A stretch of 64,000 nucleotides of DNA from Membranipora membranacea (GCA_914767715.1 OU612070.1:11613501-11677500), one strand, 5' to 3'. Shown: positions 24,798-36,711, counted from the first letter of the stretch. Notes: generated by a model not told the origin, from the letters alone. Numbers and translations are program-made.

Positions 24798-27700
24798 TAA
24801 CTGTTATAACAGCCGTACAAGTTGCTGCTAAGGACAAGGAAAGGGTGAGAGAAATATAATTAATATATAATGTATCATCATGATCATCATTACTTACACT
24901 CATGTATCCCCAGAGTCCCAGACCCACGCACAGCACAGACAGCTTGGGACCAACAGGTCAGAGGCTGTCTGTTCACCCACTCCATACCACCCCATCCAAT
25001 GTACGAACTATGAAGCCCTCAGAGAGACAGCCGTGAGTCAACCACTCGCAAACTGGTGGCGCTCATGAGTGGGGCTATGTTTAATAGTAGTAATGTCTAT
25101 GGTTATATATTATGTTAATATATACTATACTGTAATACTATATTATCTATGAATCACAGCGTAGACTCGGAATTGCTATAGTCATTCGTTTTTTAGGCGA
25201 GTGATATGAGAAAAGGAAAGCTGTGGGAGGGGGCAATCACATCGAGTAGACACACTCAAAGGGCCTACTATACCTTGGTACCTAAACTTATTTGAGATAC
25301 CACAACAGACGACCTTGCCGACAATTGAGTTGGAACATTTCGAAACTATTTCCGTCTTAGTACGACTGAATTTAATTATGTGCTAGACAAAATAAGTCCG
25401 TTAATACAATAACAGAACACAGAGATGAGGGAGTGTATAAACCCTGAAATGCGACTCATGGTGACGCTGCGGTACCTGGCTACCGGATCGTCGCTGACGT
25501 CTCTGCATTATGAGTGGTGCGTGTCGGTAGCAAGCCTGTCATCTATAATACCGGAAACATGTGCAGCCATCTATGACAGTCTGAAGCATGAGCTTCTTTC
25601 AACCTCTTCTTTCAACTACTGTGGACGATTGGCTTGCGATCTCCAATACCCTCGAGGAAAGTGGAATTTCCCAAATGCGATAGGTTGGTGTACTAAGGTT
25701 CTAAATCTCGATGTGACTGTCCGATGAACGCTTGCCCTTGATTATTTGTCAACTATTATAAAATTATAGCTATATGTCTAGTTGTTTACTAAATTTTTTA
25801 AATTGTCCTCTCTGTGCCTTGTTTGTGAGGTATTTGATTAGTTTATGCTTTCACCATATAGAGGAGGCATGGCACTAACTGGAGGAGTAATATTTTGGTG
25901 AAACTTTATGATTTTAGGCCTCCTGTCTTCAAGACTTGAAATTGATTTTTGCGATGGTAATAGGGCCATTTCTGACCCCTCATTACATGCGACCCCAATA
26001 ATGAAGAAACTATATTTTCCAATTCATTATACCATTTTGGTCCTGTACTGTCACTTCAATCAATAATCTTACCAGCTTACAGATCCTGGTTGTCACAACT
26101 GTAACAGATAATAACCCAAATTTTAACTAATATAGGTCAAAATTTTCCAGCCAACAGAAGATTGTCTAGGTTTTGATTGAAGCGATTGTTGATTATGGCT
26201 TTGCATCTTGAGATATTTGGATTTTTGTGGCTAAACCAGCTTTATTTGGTCCAAAAAATGCACATTTTTCCAGCCAAAAAACTGAAAAAAGGTTAAACAA
26301 CATGTTATACACACTAGCTTCCATTAAACTAGAGAGTATTTCCGAGGTTTTGATCGTGGCGTTTGATGATGAATTCAGTAGTAGAGAAGTTATGAGCATA
26401 AACATTTCTCTTTCCATGCTAAACATTCACCCAAAAAAGGTGATCCATTGTTGCACACAATGTGCTTTGCATGTAATACTGCTTAGATTTTCATCATGCA
26501 TTTACATAACGTAATTTACTGCATCATTTTGCCCATTGCTGCCTATATGTATTCAATGTATTTTAGTTAATGTACAATTAATCAAGTTAGGAACATGCGG
26601 TTTGAAAAAAATTGCGAAATTAAACACAAGTCAGACTACTAGCAGCGTGTCAGTGAAGGAATTTTTGAAATGGGACAAGTAGTTCTTGAGAAACTGAAAA
26701 GGCGATATATCACGTTAAGTTCTTCACTTGTTTTACTCTTGCAGTGGCAGTACCTGTGGGGCTGAAATTCAGCATCCGTGCATGCTTTGACCAAGCCTTG
26801 TTTTAGACAAAGCGATTTGACAGTGAAAATAATAATTAAAGATAAATATCACTAGTTATTAATTAATCATGCATGGCTTGTTCTAACTTTTGCTTATAAT
26901 AATTTTTAAACAAAATATTGCATTTGTACAGAATACACCTGTTGTACTCATTTAGTGCAATGTTATACTCCTTTTATACCCATTATTATACTCATATTTA
27001 TACTCATAAAATCCACTGCTGTCATATCAGACCATGGTTAATCCTATCAAGTCATAATAATTCATATCAGGTCATACTAAGTCATATCAGACCATGCTAA
27101 ATTTCATACCAGGTCATAATAGTTCATATCAGGTCATACTAAGTCATAAATTATACCAGGTCATAATCATTCACATCAGGTCATACTATAATGTCAGACC
27201 TTGCTCAATTTCATACCAAGTCATAATAATTCATATCAGGACATACTAAGTCATATCATACCATGTTAAATCATACCAAGTTATACTCATTCCTATCAAG
27301 TCATACTAAGTCATATCATACCTTGTCATGGCAGAGAAATTAAATGCGCATAGCGCGAACAATTTTGGGGGTCTCTTTTACACCAGAAATGTTTGTCACA
27401 TTAAACTGTGACATTGAATTCATTTGAAAATAAAAAATAATTTTTGAGGTTGGGCGGTCTTTTAATTTGGTGTGACATTATATATGTAGGTGTGTAATTG
27501 TAGGAGCAATCGATGGGAAACATTTGGTGTCAACTAAGCCATACAATGCCGGCTCTGAATACCACAACTACAAAGGTCAGGAATCGATCATACTAATGGC
27601 CCTTTGTGACGCCAATTACAGGTGCGTTATTTTAATACAATGCCAAGCATCGCCTCAGCCCCGACGAGAGAGTAGTTTCGCTTGTCCTGTGACGGAGGGG

Positions 27701-28875
27701 GTGGACAACCTTATTTATATATTGACCATAGTGCTATGGCTTAGCTGGTGTAGTTTGAATGACCAGTTTGGTTGGTCAGGCTGCTCATTATTATATATAT
27801 TATATATTATATTATTTCCAAGCCGATTTTATATAATATTATACAACCATGACTTGGAAAGTTATACTGTTAATTTTGCACATGCGTGTGTTAATTCGAG
27901 AGCAGTTCTTTGCAGCCCTCAGACTGAAAATCGGGGAGTTGTGGCACCTTGTTATCATCAACTACTCTACTCTTTGGAAGAGGAGAGGAGATGATAGCAA
28001 TGTGCCGCAACTCCTCCAATTTCAGGGAAGAGCTTCCGATGCAGGAGTATATGCTCGGTGTTCTTTAGACAGAGCAATCCAGAATGGGGTCATTCAGTTG
28101 CCCTCAGATCGTAAGCCGGCAGGTTTGACACAGCGTTGCCTTACTGTATGTTAGGAGATGAAGCGTTTCCATTTAAACCCTATCTCATGAGACCGTACCC
28201 GCAAAGAGTCCTAAACAAGCGGAAACGTGTAAGTTTTCTAACATGTAAAGCTTTGATCGTATTCGTCAAAGCCAATCAAACTACCTGTTTTCGTTTACTT
28301 TTGGATGGTCTCTTTTAAATAGTTTCAATCTAGCAAGAACCCGACTCCTGTCATCTTATCCAACTCTTTGAAAATTTAAAGCTGTAGTTCTAATTCTAAA
28401 TCGTCTTCACTTATAGATTTTCAACTACCGATTGTTACGGTGTAGACGGCTCATTGAGTATGCGTTCGGGATTTTATCATCAACCTGGAGGATTTTATAT
28501 CGCAGGATCGATCTTGAACCTGACAATGTTAAAGTCTTAGCTCTAGCATGCTGCTGCTTACATAATCTTTTCAGGTAGCTTATTATCACTAGGCTCGGGC
28601 TGCCCACGACCGGACTGCTATCATGGCCATGGTAGCAGTCCGGTCCTGGGCATTGAAAGACGAAATAATTTGACAATACCAAAATTAGAGTCAAATTTAC
28701 TGTTTTTGTTTTAGATTTTAGTAATATTTTCTTTTGTTCGTTCAGGAAATCAAAGTCAGCACCTGTTGGAGGAGAACCAGACGCAGAGCCGACGGAAACA
28801 GCTACAGATGATGCTCTGCCTTCTATAGTTCGCAACGGAGATAGGCCTTGTGGAAGAACGTCTGACATAAGGTAA
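24722..28875 (+). CDS. HARBI1-like (DDE_Tnp_4) transposase, multi-exon, probably broken
   Basis: Supported exons: 24722-24844 (acidic start, then about 13 alanines from a CAG run); a middle exon ending at 25683 ([44 protein letters not shown]); 27504-27621 (GAIDGKHL with catalytic Asp, [19 protein letters not shown]); 28026-28228 ([18 protein letters not shown], then [16 protein letters not shown] with catalytic Glu); 28417-28574 ([31 protein letters not shown]); 28746-28875 (acidic tail and stop). DDE transposases cut and paste DNA at the inverted ends. The exon carrying the usual second Asp (VDVG..G) is not visible. Frame breaks occur near 25410 and 28125. The helix-turn-helix exon before 25300 is not resolved. 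Confidence 0.75.
26930..27330. repeat. Degenerate tandem repeat of about 10-bp units (TCATAYYARG)
   Basis: Units such as TCATATCAGG, TCATACTAAG and TCATAATAAT alternate for about 400 bases, with higher-order spacing near 50 bases. The array lies in a long intron of the Harbinger transposase. Confidence 0.8.
28602..28651. repeat. 50-bp near-perfect palindrome
   Basis: GCCCACGACCGGACTGCTAT and its mirror flank the centre CATGGCCATG, with one mismatch. It sits in the intron before the last transposase exon and is GC-rich against an AT-rich background. Confidence 0.85.
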
Positions 28876-29315
28876 AGCATTTGTGACAATGTTAATGGTG
28901 TTGGGGCTGTGCCTTGGCAGTGCAGGATGGCCAATGTTGACGTTTAGGCTGATGAGTGTTACATTAGGGATTAACTCCTGTTACTTGGTTGCGATTTTTA
29001 TTTTAATTTTAAGAAATATGTTAACACATTATCCTTTATTTTATTAAAGATTTATAAAACCTATAAAAATAAAACAGTTTTAACTCCGAAAACCACAAAC
29101 AGTTATCAGCTTTAGGTTTGAGATCCACATGGAGTATCGAGTAAAATGTTTAACATCACCAATTTTATAAACAATAAAATAAATTTGTTTGCTAAGAAAA
29201 ATAAAAATAAAAATAAAATGGCTTTGATTTCAACAAAACAGCAAACAGTTGTAAGCTTTACGCTTGATATTCAAGTAGGCATACCAAGTATAATGTCTGA
29301 AGTAAAATGTAGGGT

Positions 29316-31388
29316 CTAGTGGTACCAATCCGCAGGGGCATTGTATGGAGAACTTAGAGAGCTGATACTCGATAATGTAGTGAATTCTCCGTTGGTATCT
29401 GAAGACATCTGTTGCTGAAGCTGCATGGCTTCAGCAGGCCTATGTGGTATCACACTAGCAGTGATTGTTTGATTCTGAGATGGCAGGGCGGCGCTGTGTG
29501 ACAGGGGCAAAAATTCAACCTGACTAATTGACTCCTGGATCTTTAACATTGCTGTACTCCGTAGGAAGTTTGTCGGCAGATTTCTCACCTGAGCAGCAAT
29601 CATGCACCCAAAATGACCATATTGATCCATAGCTTTTCGACTGGCTTTGGTGTCAACCAATGTTTTAAGAGTGTTTGAAACGTCACCCATTACGTTGGTT
29701 GGGTCCACAGTGTCAATGCGTCGTTTTCTTCCTCTGATACTATTTACGGTAGAAGATTCTTTCTGAGCGTTTCTGCGAGCTTGGATACCATCATTTTGAA
29801 GAGCCACCGGACTGGCGTTTGCTGATCTGCTTGATACGCTAGGGGTGGGGCTCGTCACAATGTCCTTATCGTCAGCACCATACTGAAAAGCATAAACAAG
29901 TGTTATTTGGTAACCGCCCTCCACATATCCATTAATTGAAAGATGATCTACATAGACATAGACGCAGACATAGAAACGAAGAAACATACATAGACATAGA
30001 CATTATATTCAGACATAGAAAAATATAGAAATAGACATAGACAAAGATTATACATATAAAAATAGACAGACTTAGACATATACATTGTCTATAGAGCATG
30101 GAACATATACAGACATATAGACAAACATAGACATAGTCATAGACAAGCATATAAATATACATTTATAGATATTGGCCTACGTGGTTTCAGTTAAACTATG
30201 TGTTATGTTATCACCCTAGCTGGGATTGTTGGGAGTGTGAGATGGCATGGCGGTGTGTGACTGGCGATATATACATTACACATACATAGACAGACATATA
30301 AATAGACGTAGACAGCCGCACGTGGCGGCTATTACTCGTAAATACAAATACATCGGTGTCAAAGTACCTCTTCATGCTGTTATTGGTTGTTGTTATCTCC
30401 GATAATAGATCCTTCCGTGTCGTCATCAACATCCACTGTTGGGGCCATAAAGTTTAGCTCCTGATAAAAGGGCCATGAAGGTGTATATGTTTCATGGGTA
30501 CTACTGCCACTCTTTTTAGACTCATTCACCTTTGTCCGCTCTTTTCTGTAGTATGTACGGATATTGGTATACTTTGCTTTACAGAGCTGGACTGCAACAA
30601 ACAAAACACTATATCATAACCTTTAGATACGGCCACGTGAACGGACTCCCCACGCTCAGACTACTGGCTGACACTAAGGAGCAACATCTAGATGTAACTT
30701 AACATCTAGATGTAACTCTGTTCTGGCATCCCACCCCTGCCAGCAGTTCGAGCGCGGGCACTGGGCAGTCTGGTCACAAGGTCCTTTCCTTTACACACAT
30801 GCCCATCCCAAAGTGGAACAATTGATTGGATGGGGCATTTTTTAACTCAATGATGGGCCAATTTTATTGTTTCAAATTCAAAATGAATTAAAATAATCAC
30901 CAATTATTATATATATATATATTATATTATATGTTGTTGCTGTATTTAATATTTGTGGAGGTTTGCATTGAAAAGGTAACTCCTTGGTTTCCTCTTGGTT
31001 ATGTTTGAATTTGATGGAATGCGCCCATGCCCCCTGAGTGGACTCCCTACATTAGGACTGCTGGCCCCACCCCAACTGTCCGATGGCCGGTCCTAGTGCA
31101 GGCAGTCTCTATGCAAATAACAATGGATAACATTTAAAAAGGCATGCATGTTTAGTTATTTGTTCATAATATTTACTTACTAGTGGATTTCATTGCCACA
31201 ACAAGAGCTCTGTACTCGTCTTTGGCTTTTTTGTGGTGGTCAGGTGACATATGATTCCATATATTGACCAGAGGCTCAAGTTGTTTGATGAATTCACCAG
31301 TATCAACATTTTTTAATAAATTTTTAACTTCTCCCTTGGCCACAACTTTATTGATATCTTCCATCTTGTCTGCCAAGTAACCCAGCAC
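29316..31388 (-). CDS. Harbinger accessory protein, MADF-like
   Basis: Three minus-strand pieces: 31388-31181 (ATG, charged helical sequence, donor GTAAGT), about 30588-30380, and 29882-29316 to the stop. The middle piece shows the C-terminal half of a MADF (Adf-1-type DNA-binding) domain: YTNIRTYYRKERTKV, KKSGSSTHETYTPSW and FYQELNFM. The last piece has a basic GRKRR motif and a serine/glutamine-rich end. In PIF/Harbinger transposons a second DNA-binding protein (Myb- or MADF-type) helps the transposase reach DNA, which fits this position. The first half of the MADF domain is not seen. No clear donor precedes the in-frame stop after 30380, so the middle junction may be broken. Confidence 0.6.
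29945..30145. repeat. Degenerate TAGACA hexanucleotide repeat
   Basis: ACATAGACATAGACGCAGAC-type units run for about 200 bases, with a small second block at 30275-30312. The array is in an intron of the MADF-like gene. Confidence 0.8.
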
Positions 31389-31589
31389 TGAATCACTGCT
31401 GTGCTGTTATAGGCTGAACCATTCATAATCGTTAAGATATGTTGCTGTCACAAGTGAACGATTTTGAACAATGCAGATTTAAACACCGATTTAAACACAG
31501 ATTAACTGTTTACACGGTCAGTCAAATCGGTGACCTGTGTCGGAGTTGTTATCATTAGCCCATTTGTCGCACATGTAAACGCAGCTTGA

Positions 31590-31870
31590 GAATTGTGGCC
31601 AATGTTCAACATATACCTCTTTATTTGTCACCTATTAATGACCTATGTACATCACTTAACATTTTACCCCTTCCAATACTGAGCAATCATCTTACTTGCA
31701 TTACGGGATTTAGGGCTCTGAATAATTTTGTCACCTCCATACATCTCTGATTTTTTTGTTACCATACCACACCGATTTCCAAGAAGAGATACACACTTAC
31801 TTAAACCTCCATTAGACAACTTAAACCACAAAATAGCAAGCTGCTGTAAATGGTTCACATGCTGTTATCT
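31590..31870 (+). mobile_element. LINE 3' continuation to the right of the Harbinger element
   Basis: The frame running into the Harbinger insertion as ...KRAL continues here as RIVANVQHIPLYLSPINDL. It then gives SLNILPLPILSNHLTCI and GFRALNNFVTSIHL, the pattern of the C-terminal part of CR1/L2-type ORF2. Later frames are degraded and the 3' end is not defined. Confidence 0.8.
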
Positions 31871-31964
31871 TCTATACTGTCACTTTCAGATGAGGAATGC
31901 AAAACGTGAAAAATGATAAGTTAATCGTTACCCATAGCAATTATTGTCTTTTTTCTCTCTTCAG

Positions 31965-33027
31965 CATGAGAGAGTTTTTAAAGTTGGTATCTCACCCTCA
32001 TAAACTGGAGTTTCTCACGATGATTGATAAGAATATCAAGGATGTCTCTGCTAAACTTACCAATATGAACACTTTTCTACAGACTCACAGTAAGCTGTAC
32101 ACAACTAAGACATCATGGGGTTTCAGGAGTTATGCCTCAGAATTTGCTTTCACTAACCACTCATACCCTAACCTTGTTACGCAGCGTCATCTTTTTCCCC
32201 GAACAAGAAGAGAAGCCGCATGATAAGGCTACTCATCACCTATTTTGCTTGATGATTGATATTTAAAAGACTACCACATCTGATTATGGCTCAGCTGCTT
32301 AAATCAGTATGAGAAAACAAATCTTGCCAACAGCTACATTATTTTTTTAGCTCCTAAATTTAAGAATCTGTGCGAGGAGCTGAAATACGCCACAGATGAG
32401 TTACAAGTCACCGGGGATATTCAAGCCATCATGCCAGTCATAATCAAATTTGAGACCAGCGGTCTTCCTGATAATGTTGGCGTACAGAAAGTAGCCTTAG
32501 TCGCTGTAGCAGACATTGTCGACGCAGAGTTTAAGAAAGTGAGTACCAATTGTGCAATAATATGTCAACAACATTTTGTTGTTCAAAGTTAAAATAAGAT
32601 TTCTCCATTCTGAAAAAAAAACTATGCAACGGTGTTACCACTTTCAGTGATCAGGCATTCTCAATTCCAACTCTTACAATTGCTTGTTTGGGAGATGCTA
32701 CAACAAGCAGATTGATCTGCTTGCCATAAGCCAAAACCTACAAGTTTCAACTTTTCAGCTTTATGCAGTGAGGATAAATCTTTGCAATATATGATTAAAG
32801 GGATAATATATCATTGAATATAGAGTATTTCCCAAAATAAGTCCCGAGTTATTTGCCCACATCAAGAGAACAGCTCTGCACATCACAAGCTTGATATTTG
32901 GCTTATTGTAGTATATGACTGAACAGAACTATGCCAAGATTGCCCTACTCGGAGACGTGGTAAATACGGCAGCAATGGAACCCAGAATAAAAGACCTTTA
33001 CTACCTGCTGACAGCAATTTGTGGAAA
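31965..33027 (+). CDS. Unrecognised gene fragment, three phase-matched exons
   Basis: Exons: 31965-32089 (after CTCTCTTCAG, ending before GTAAGC), 32351-32538 (after TTTTTTTAG, before GTGAGT) and 32912-33027 (after TTATTGTAG, possible donor GTTTAT). Phases 2-1, 1-0 and 0 agree at both junctions and the frame stays open. The product is about 140 residues, charged and probably helical (LCEELKYATDELQVTGDIQA, ALVAVADIVDAEFKK, NYAKIALLGDVV, RIKDLYYLLTAICG). I do not recognise the family. Exons upstream may lie left of the LINE/Harbinger block. It could be a host gene split by mobile elements, or a transposon protein. Confidence 0.45.
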
Positions 33028-33044
33028 GTTTATCACAATAATGC

Positions 33045-33123
33045 ACTCTGTTTATGACAGCCCCCTTCCAGTAGTTGTTTCCTTTCATATCATTCTCAAA
33101 ATCCACTTGATAAAGCTTTTCAA
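33045..33123. repeat. 79-bp direct repeat, left copy (partner 49966-50044)
   Basis: ACTCTGTTTATGACAGCCCC through ATAAAGCTTTTCAA matches 49966-50044 at about 74 of 79 positions in the same orientation. The two copies flank the DIRS element, and a short CAGGCTAC match continues beyond a small gap. Confidence 0.85.
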
Positions 33124-33191
33124 TCAAGGACAATGAATCAATTCAGCAGGCTACGCAGTTTGCGCTAAAGCTTCAAGAGTTAATTTACAAA

Positions 33192-33307
33192 TTAAGTGAG
33201 ACTTACCTACGTAGTTCGTAAGTTGAAACTTGACTATAATTCTCATTGAAGCACTGCTATACTACGGGAGACCAAAGGAATTCCACCGCGCCTGCGCAGC
33301 TCCTCGC
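33192..33307. repeat. DIRS right inverted terminal repeat
   Basis: The inner part (GGAATTCCACCGCGCCTGCG near 33278-33297) is the reverse complement of 49120-49145 in the left terminal repeat. The outer part (33192-33278) is the reverse complement of 33384-33471 in the internal complementary region. This is the 3' end of the minus-strand element. Confidence 0.88.
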
Positions 33308-33383
33308 AATTTACCAGCACCCGACAAAGTTGTGACGCAAACCAAAATTTTTAAACCTCCCTCTGGTTAGGGTGGGATGGAGG

Positions 33384-33530
33384 GCCTTTGGTTTCCCATA
33401 GTATAGCAGTGCTTCAATGAGAATTATAGTCAAGTTTCAACTTACGGACTACGTAGGTAAGTCTCACTTAACTTGTAAATTCTCATACTGAAGCACTGTA
33501 ATAATACTATGGGATTCCCAAAGCAATCCT
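33384..33530. repeat. DIRS internal complementary region
   Basis: Positions 33384-33471 are complementary to the right element end (33192-33278). Positions 33475-33527 are complementary to the left element end (49193-49141). The two are joined head to tail, which is the circle-junction template that DIRS elements need to complete both ends during replication. Confidence 0.88.
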
Positions 33531-33720
33531 TTGTCCGGTCACAGCTAGGGTGTTGCTTCAATAAATAATACTGCCTTTCTTACCGAATTTAGAGTCAATT
33601 TAAGTCATTTCTATCAGACCTTCATCAATGAGTAGGTAGTAATAACAGATATGAGATACTTCTTTCTGTAGATCATACATATCTTAAGATAATTGTATTT
33701 CAAACAATAAACAAAAGAGT

Positions 33721-34697
33721 TTATGATAGCACAGCATGAGTAAAAGTATCATTCTGATTGATAATAGGTTTTTTATAAAACCTAGCAAAAGTATGGGTGT
33801 TAGACCACCCAGCTGCTTTCAAGATAATGCCAATGTCAGTTCTACTGGCAGCTTTACTGCTGCTTGCAGCCCTGGTACTATGGGCAGAGAACGAATTAGG
33901 TACACCAGCAGTGTGAATGCAATCACATATCCAGCGACTAATCGACTGAGTAGTAACACCTTTATGAGGCCTTTTGAAGCTTATAAAAAGTTGAGAGATA
34001 TCTTGTCGAAGGTCTCTCGTCCGTTCAATATACTTCCTCAGAAAGAGGACAGGGCATAAAGTATCATCTATGTTAAATCTACAAATTTTCAAATCAATAT
34101 GATAGCCAGGTCTAGTAGTTTTGAGTACCTTGGTAAACTGGCAAACAATGTCATTACCATCGTTGCTACATAAATAAATATCCATAGGTCCTAATGATTG
34201 AACTCTATGGCCAGAAGATAAGGCTATGAGAGTCGCACATTTATATGTTAACTGTTTTAAAGAGGACAGATTATCGTCAACAGTTTTTAAATGGTTTAGC
34301 ACAATGTCAACAACCCAGGTTTGTTGATGCTTAGGCAGAGCTGGTCGTAGTTTGAAGATGCCTTTCATAAATTGAACGGTGAGTTGATGTTTACCGAAGC
34401 CAATATTAGCAGGTTCATCATAAGCTGAATAGTTTGAGACAAAGCTGATCTCGCCGAGTTTATGGTGGAGTAGCTCTTACCATTCTTAAAGAGTTGTGTT
34501 AGGAAGTTGATTCCAACTGTGATCCTCACATGGAGATGGTCAATCACCCCGATTGATGTACAGTAATCCTTAAAGAGTTGCTTAAAATGTAGATATCGAT
34601 CATGAGTAGACTTTGATGAGCTAGCCGCACAGATAGTGATTGCTTCATGAGATAAGTTAGGGTAAGCCCTTATCGTCTTCCCGATGACCTGAAACAA
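33721..34697 (-). CDS. DIRS tyrosine recombinase, frameshifted
   Basis: The N-terminal core-binding part (34697-34365) has LSHEAITICAASSSKSTHDR, FLTQLFKNGKSYSTINSARS and a stop. The catalytic part (34368-33721), in an overlapping frame, shows the first Arg in SGHRVQSL, the H-x-x-R box HSTRAA, and the nucleophile region GWSNTHTFARFYKKP. These are the conserved phage-integrase residues R, H-x-x-R and Y. The enzyme would integrate the circular DNA copy. A frame change near 34366 splits the two halves. Confidence 0.88.
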
Positions 34698-34810
34698 TTT
34701 AAATTGAGTTTAGCCCATATGGGATGCTCACTCATAGGGTCATGCGGTAACCGTACAGTGTCACATTGCACTGGTAACGGTAGTGGATGGTCGACTAAGC
34801 AGTCGAGGAT

Positions 34811-36673
34811 TCATGGCAACCAGTATTGTGTATACCGAAATGGAGCCACTAAAATAAGTTCAGCTTTATCATCAACACATTTGTTGACAACTGTGCCAAC
34901 AAGGGCAAAGGGAGGGAAAGCATAACATAGTTTGAAAGTGCCCCAGTTTACACTAAATGCATCGGTGGTGACGCTATGAGGGTCAGGTTTCCATGAAATG
35001 TACCGGTCTACTTTGTGATTTAATCGAGAAGCAAACAAGTCAATGTCAGGATTGCCAAAGTTCATTGTGATTTTTCTGAAGCATGTATCATTGATAGTCC
35101 ACTCCATGTATGGAGTAAAATTTTCTTGATTTAAAATCTGCTTCATGGTTATCTACCCCGGGTATATACGAGGCTGACAGCTGAATGTGCTGTTCTTTAC
35201 ACCATAGCCAAAAATGTTTTGCTAGTGAGTCTAATTCTTTTATTCTACCACCCATGTTGTTTATATAATACATAGCACAAGTATTGTCCAGCTTTACAGC
35301 TATATGCTGAGAACTGGTTGGGTGAAATTATTTGATAGCAAGCCAACATGCATAAAGCGCAAGCCAATTTATGTGCATGAGTCGTTCGTTAGGAGACCAT
35401 AAACCACCAGTTTTGGAACTATCACAAACACCTCCCCATCCCTTTAGAGATACATCAAAATAAATAGACATAGATATATTGACTTTTTGATGTCCACAGG
35501 TATTAAAATTTCATCAGAAAACCACCACTCAATGTTAAGTACTGCCCGTTGTGACAGTTTCATACTCGCATCAAAATTACCGTGAGAGAATTTTAGAGCA
35601 GAGATTTAATCTCTCTCCAAGTCCCGGTAGAATAATTTCCCCCATTTACATCCTTGAGAATTTGCTATCAAAAGGCCTACAAGACTGGCTAATTCTCTAA
35701 TTGAGATTGACATGTGATGTTTCAAGATATGTTTACATTTCTTGCGGAGAGGGGAAATTTTTTCCCTCGGTGATGAAATAGTCATAAGAGTACTGTTTAT
35801 ACAAAAACCTAGATGTGTAATAGAATGAGATGGTGTAAGTACAGATTTCTCTTCGTTTACTGAGAACCCCAAAGATTCAAACAAATTCTGGGCAACATGT
35901 AAGCTTTCCAGAAGCTTTGATTTAGACTTAGTCATGATAATCATATCATCGACATATAATGAACACCTAACACCATGTGTGCCTCTAAGCACAGCAAGAA
36001 CAGGCCTACAAATTCTAGTGAAAATGCGAGGAGCACTTGTTAGACCAAAGACCATAACTTGATACATATAAAGTTTTCCTCCCCAAAAGAATTTGAGGTA
36101 TTTACGATGTTCTCTTGCAATGGGAACAGAGAAGTAATCGTCGGAAAGGTCGATGCTTCCAAGCCAATCGTTACTTTGGATTAAATCACATACAAAGCCC
36201 AGATGTTACATCTTGAAGTGTTCATATTTTATGAATTTATTTAGTGGTTTCAGATTTAGAATGATAAAAATTTTACCGTCGGATTTTTTCCTGGTAAAAA
36301 TATTGGATATAAATTCACCTGTTTCATGACTAGACGAGACAATAGCCCCAATGCTGAGAAGTCTATTCACTTTAAAGTCAATTGCATCATATTCACTAGA
36401 TGAGAATTCTATGGGATTTGGAATATTATTGTGAAGCGGAAAACTTTCAAACTCCAATTTGTATCAAGATATGCAGTTCAGAAAGTAACTGTCTGAGGTT
36501 ATAGATTTCCATGTCAATAAACAATCTTTAAGTGCACCTACCCTCTTTGGATTTTCTGGTGTGGTGGGTGTGCAGGAGGTAGAGATGTCTGATTCGGGAC
36601 ATCTTGGCTGTAATGGTACTGGTAGCCTTGTTGATGGTTGGACTCCATCCTGCGATATGGGTGGCCTCTGCAT
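34811..36673 (-). CDS. DIRS reverse transcriptase and RNase H, broken by stops
   Basis: The start region reads LLTWKSITSDSYFLNCIS, followed by RT blocks LLSIGAIVSS, FTRKKSDGKIFIILNLKPLN, GLTSAPRIFTRICRPVL and the catalytic YVDDMIIM (about 35960). ISIRELASLVGLLIANS follows, with a stop at 35606. RNase H pieces lie at 35273-35088 (YINNMGGRIKELDSLAKHF, SASYIPGVDNHEAD) and 35146-34811 (FGNPDIDLFASRLNHKVDRY, YAFPPFALVGTV). Stops at about 36465 and 36206 and several frame changes interrupt the polyprotein. The order RT-RH-YR and the motif set are characteristic of DIRS. Confidence 0.88.
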
Positions 36674-36711
36674 TGGCCCCTGCCCCTGGCACCTCTGAAT
36701 CCTCTCCGCTG

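Larger units (their letters stand above)
24398..31586. mobile_element. PIF/Harbinger DNA transposon, 7.2 kb, two genes, TGA target duplication
   Basis: The left end starts AGCTGCGTTTACA and the right end, reversed, starts identically. The 52-bp terminal inverted repeats (24398-24449 and 31535-31586) match at 48 positions. TGA at 24395-24397 and at 31587-31589 flanks the element as a 3-bp target duplication; Harbinger elements make 3-bp duplications, usually TWA. Inside are a multi-exon HARBI1-like transposase on the plus strand and a MADF-type protein gene on the minus strand. That is the two-gene plan of this superfamily, in convergent orientation. The insertion target is the LINE ORF2. Confidence 0.92.

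Noticed and set aside
24676-24936. Minus-strand frame with a run of 12 alanines
   Set aside because: It is the opposite strand of the CAG run in the Harbinger transposase first exon, which has an acidic start and a fitting donor.
29932-30162. Cys/Tyr-rich minus-strand frame
   Set aside because: It is the translation of the degenerate TAGACA repeat.
33736-34059. Plus-strand 107-codon frame opposite the DIRS recombinase
   Set aside because: The minus strand encodes the recombinase with its catalytic residues; the plus frame is a shadow.
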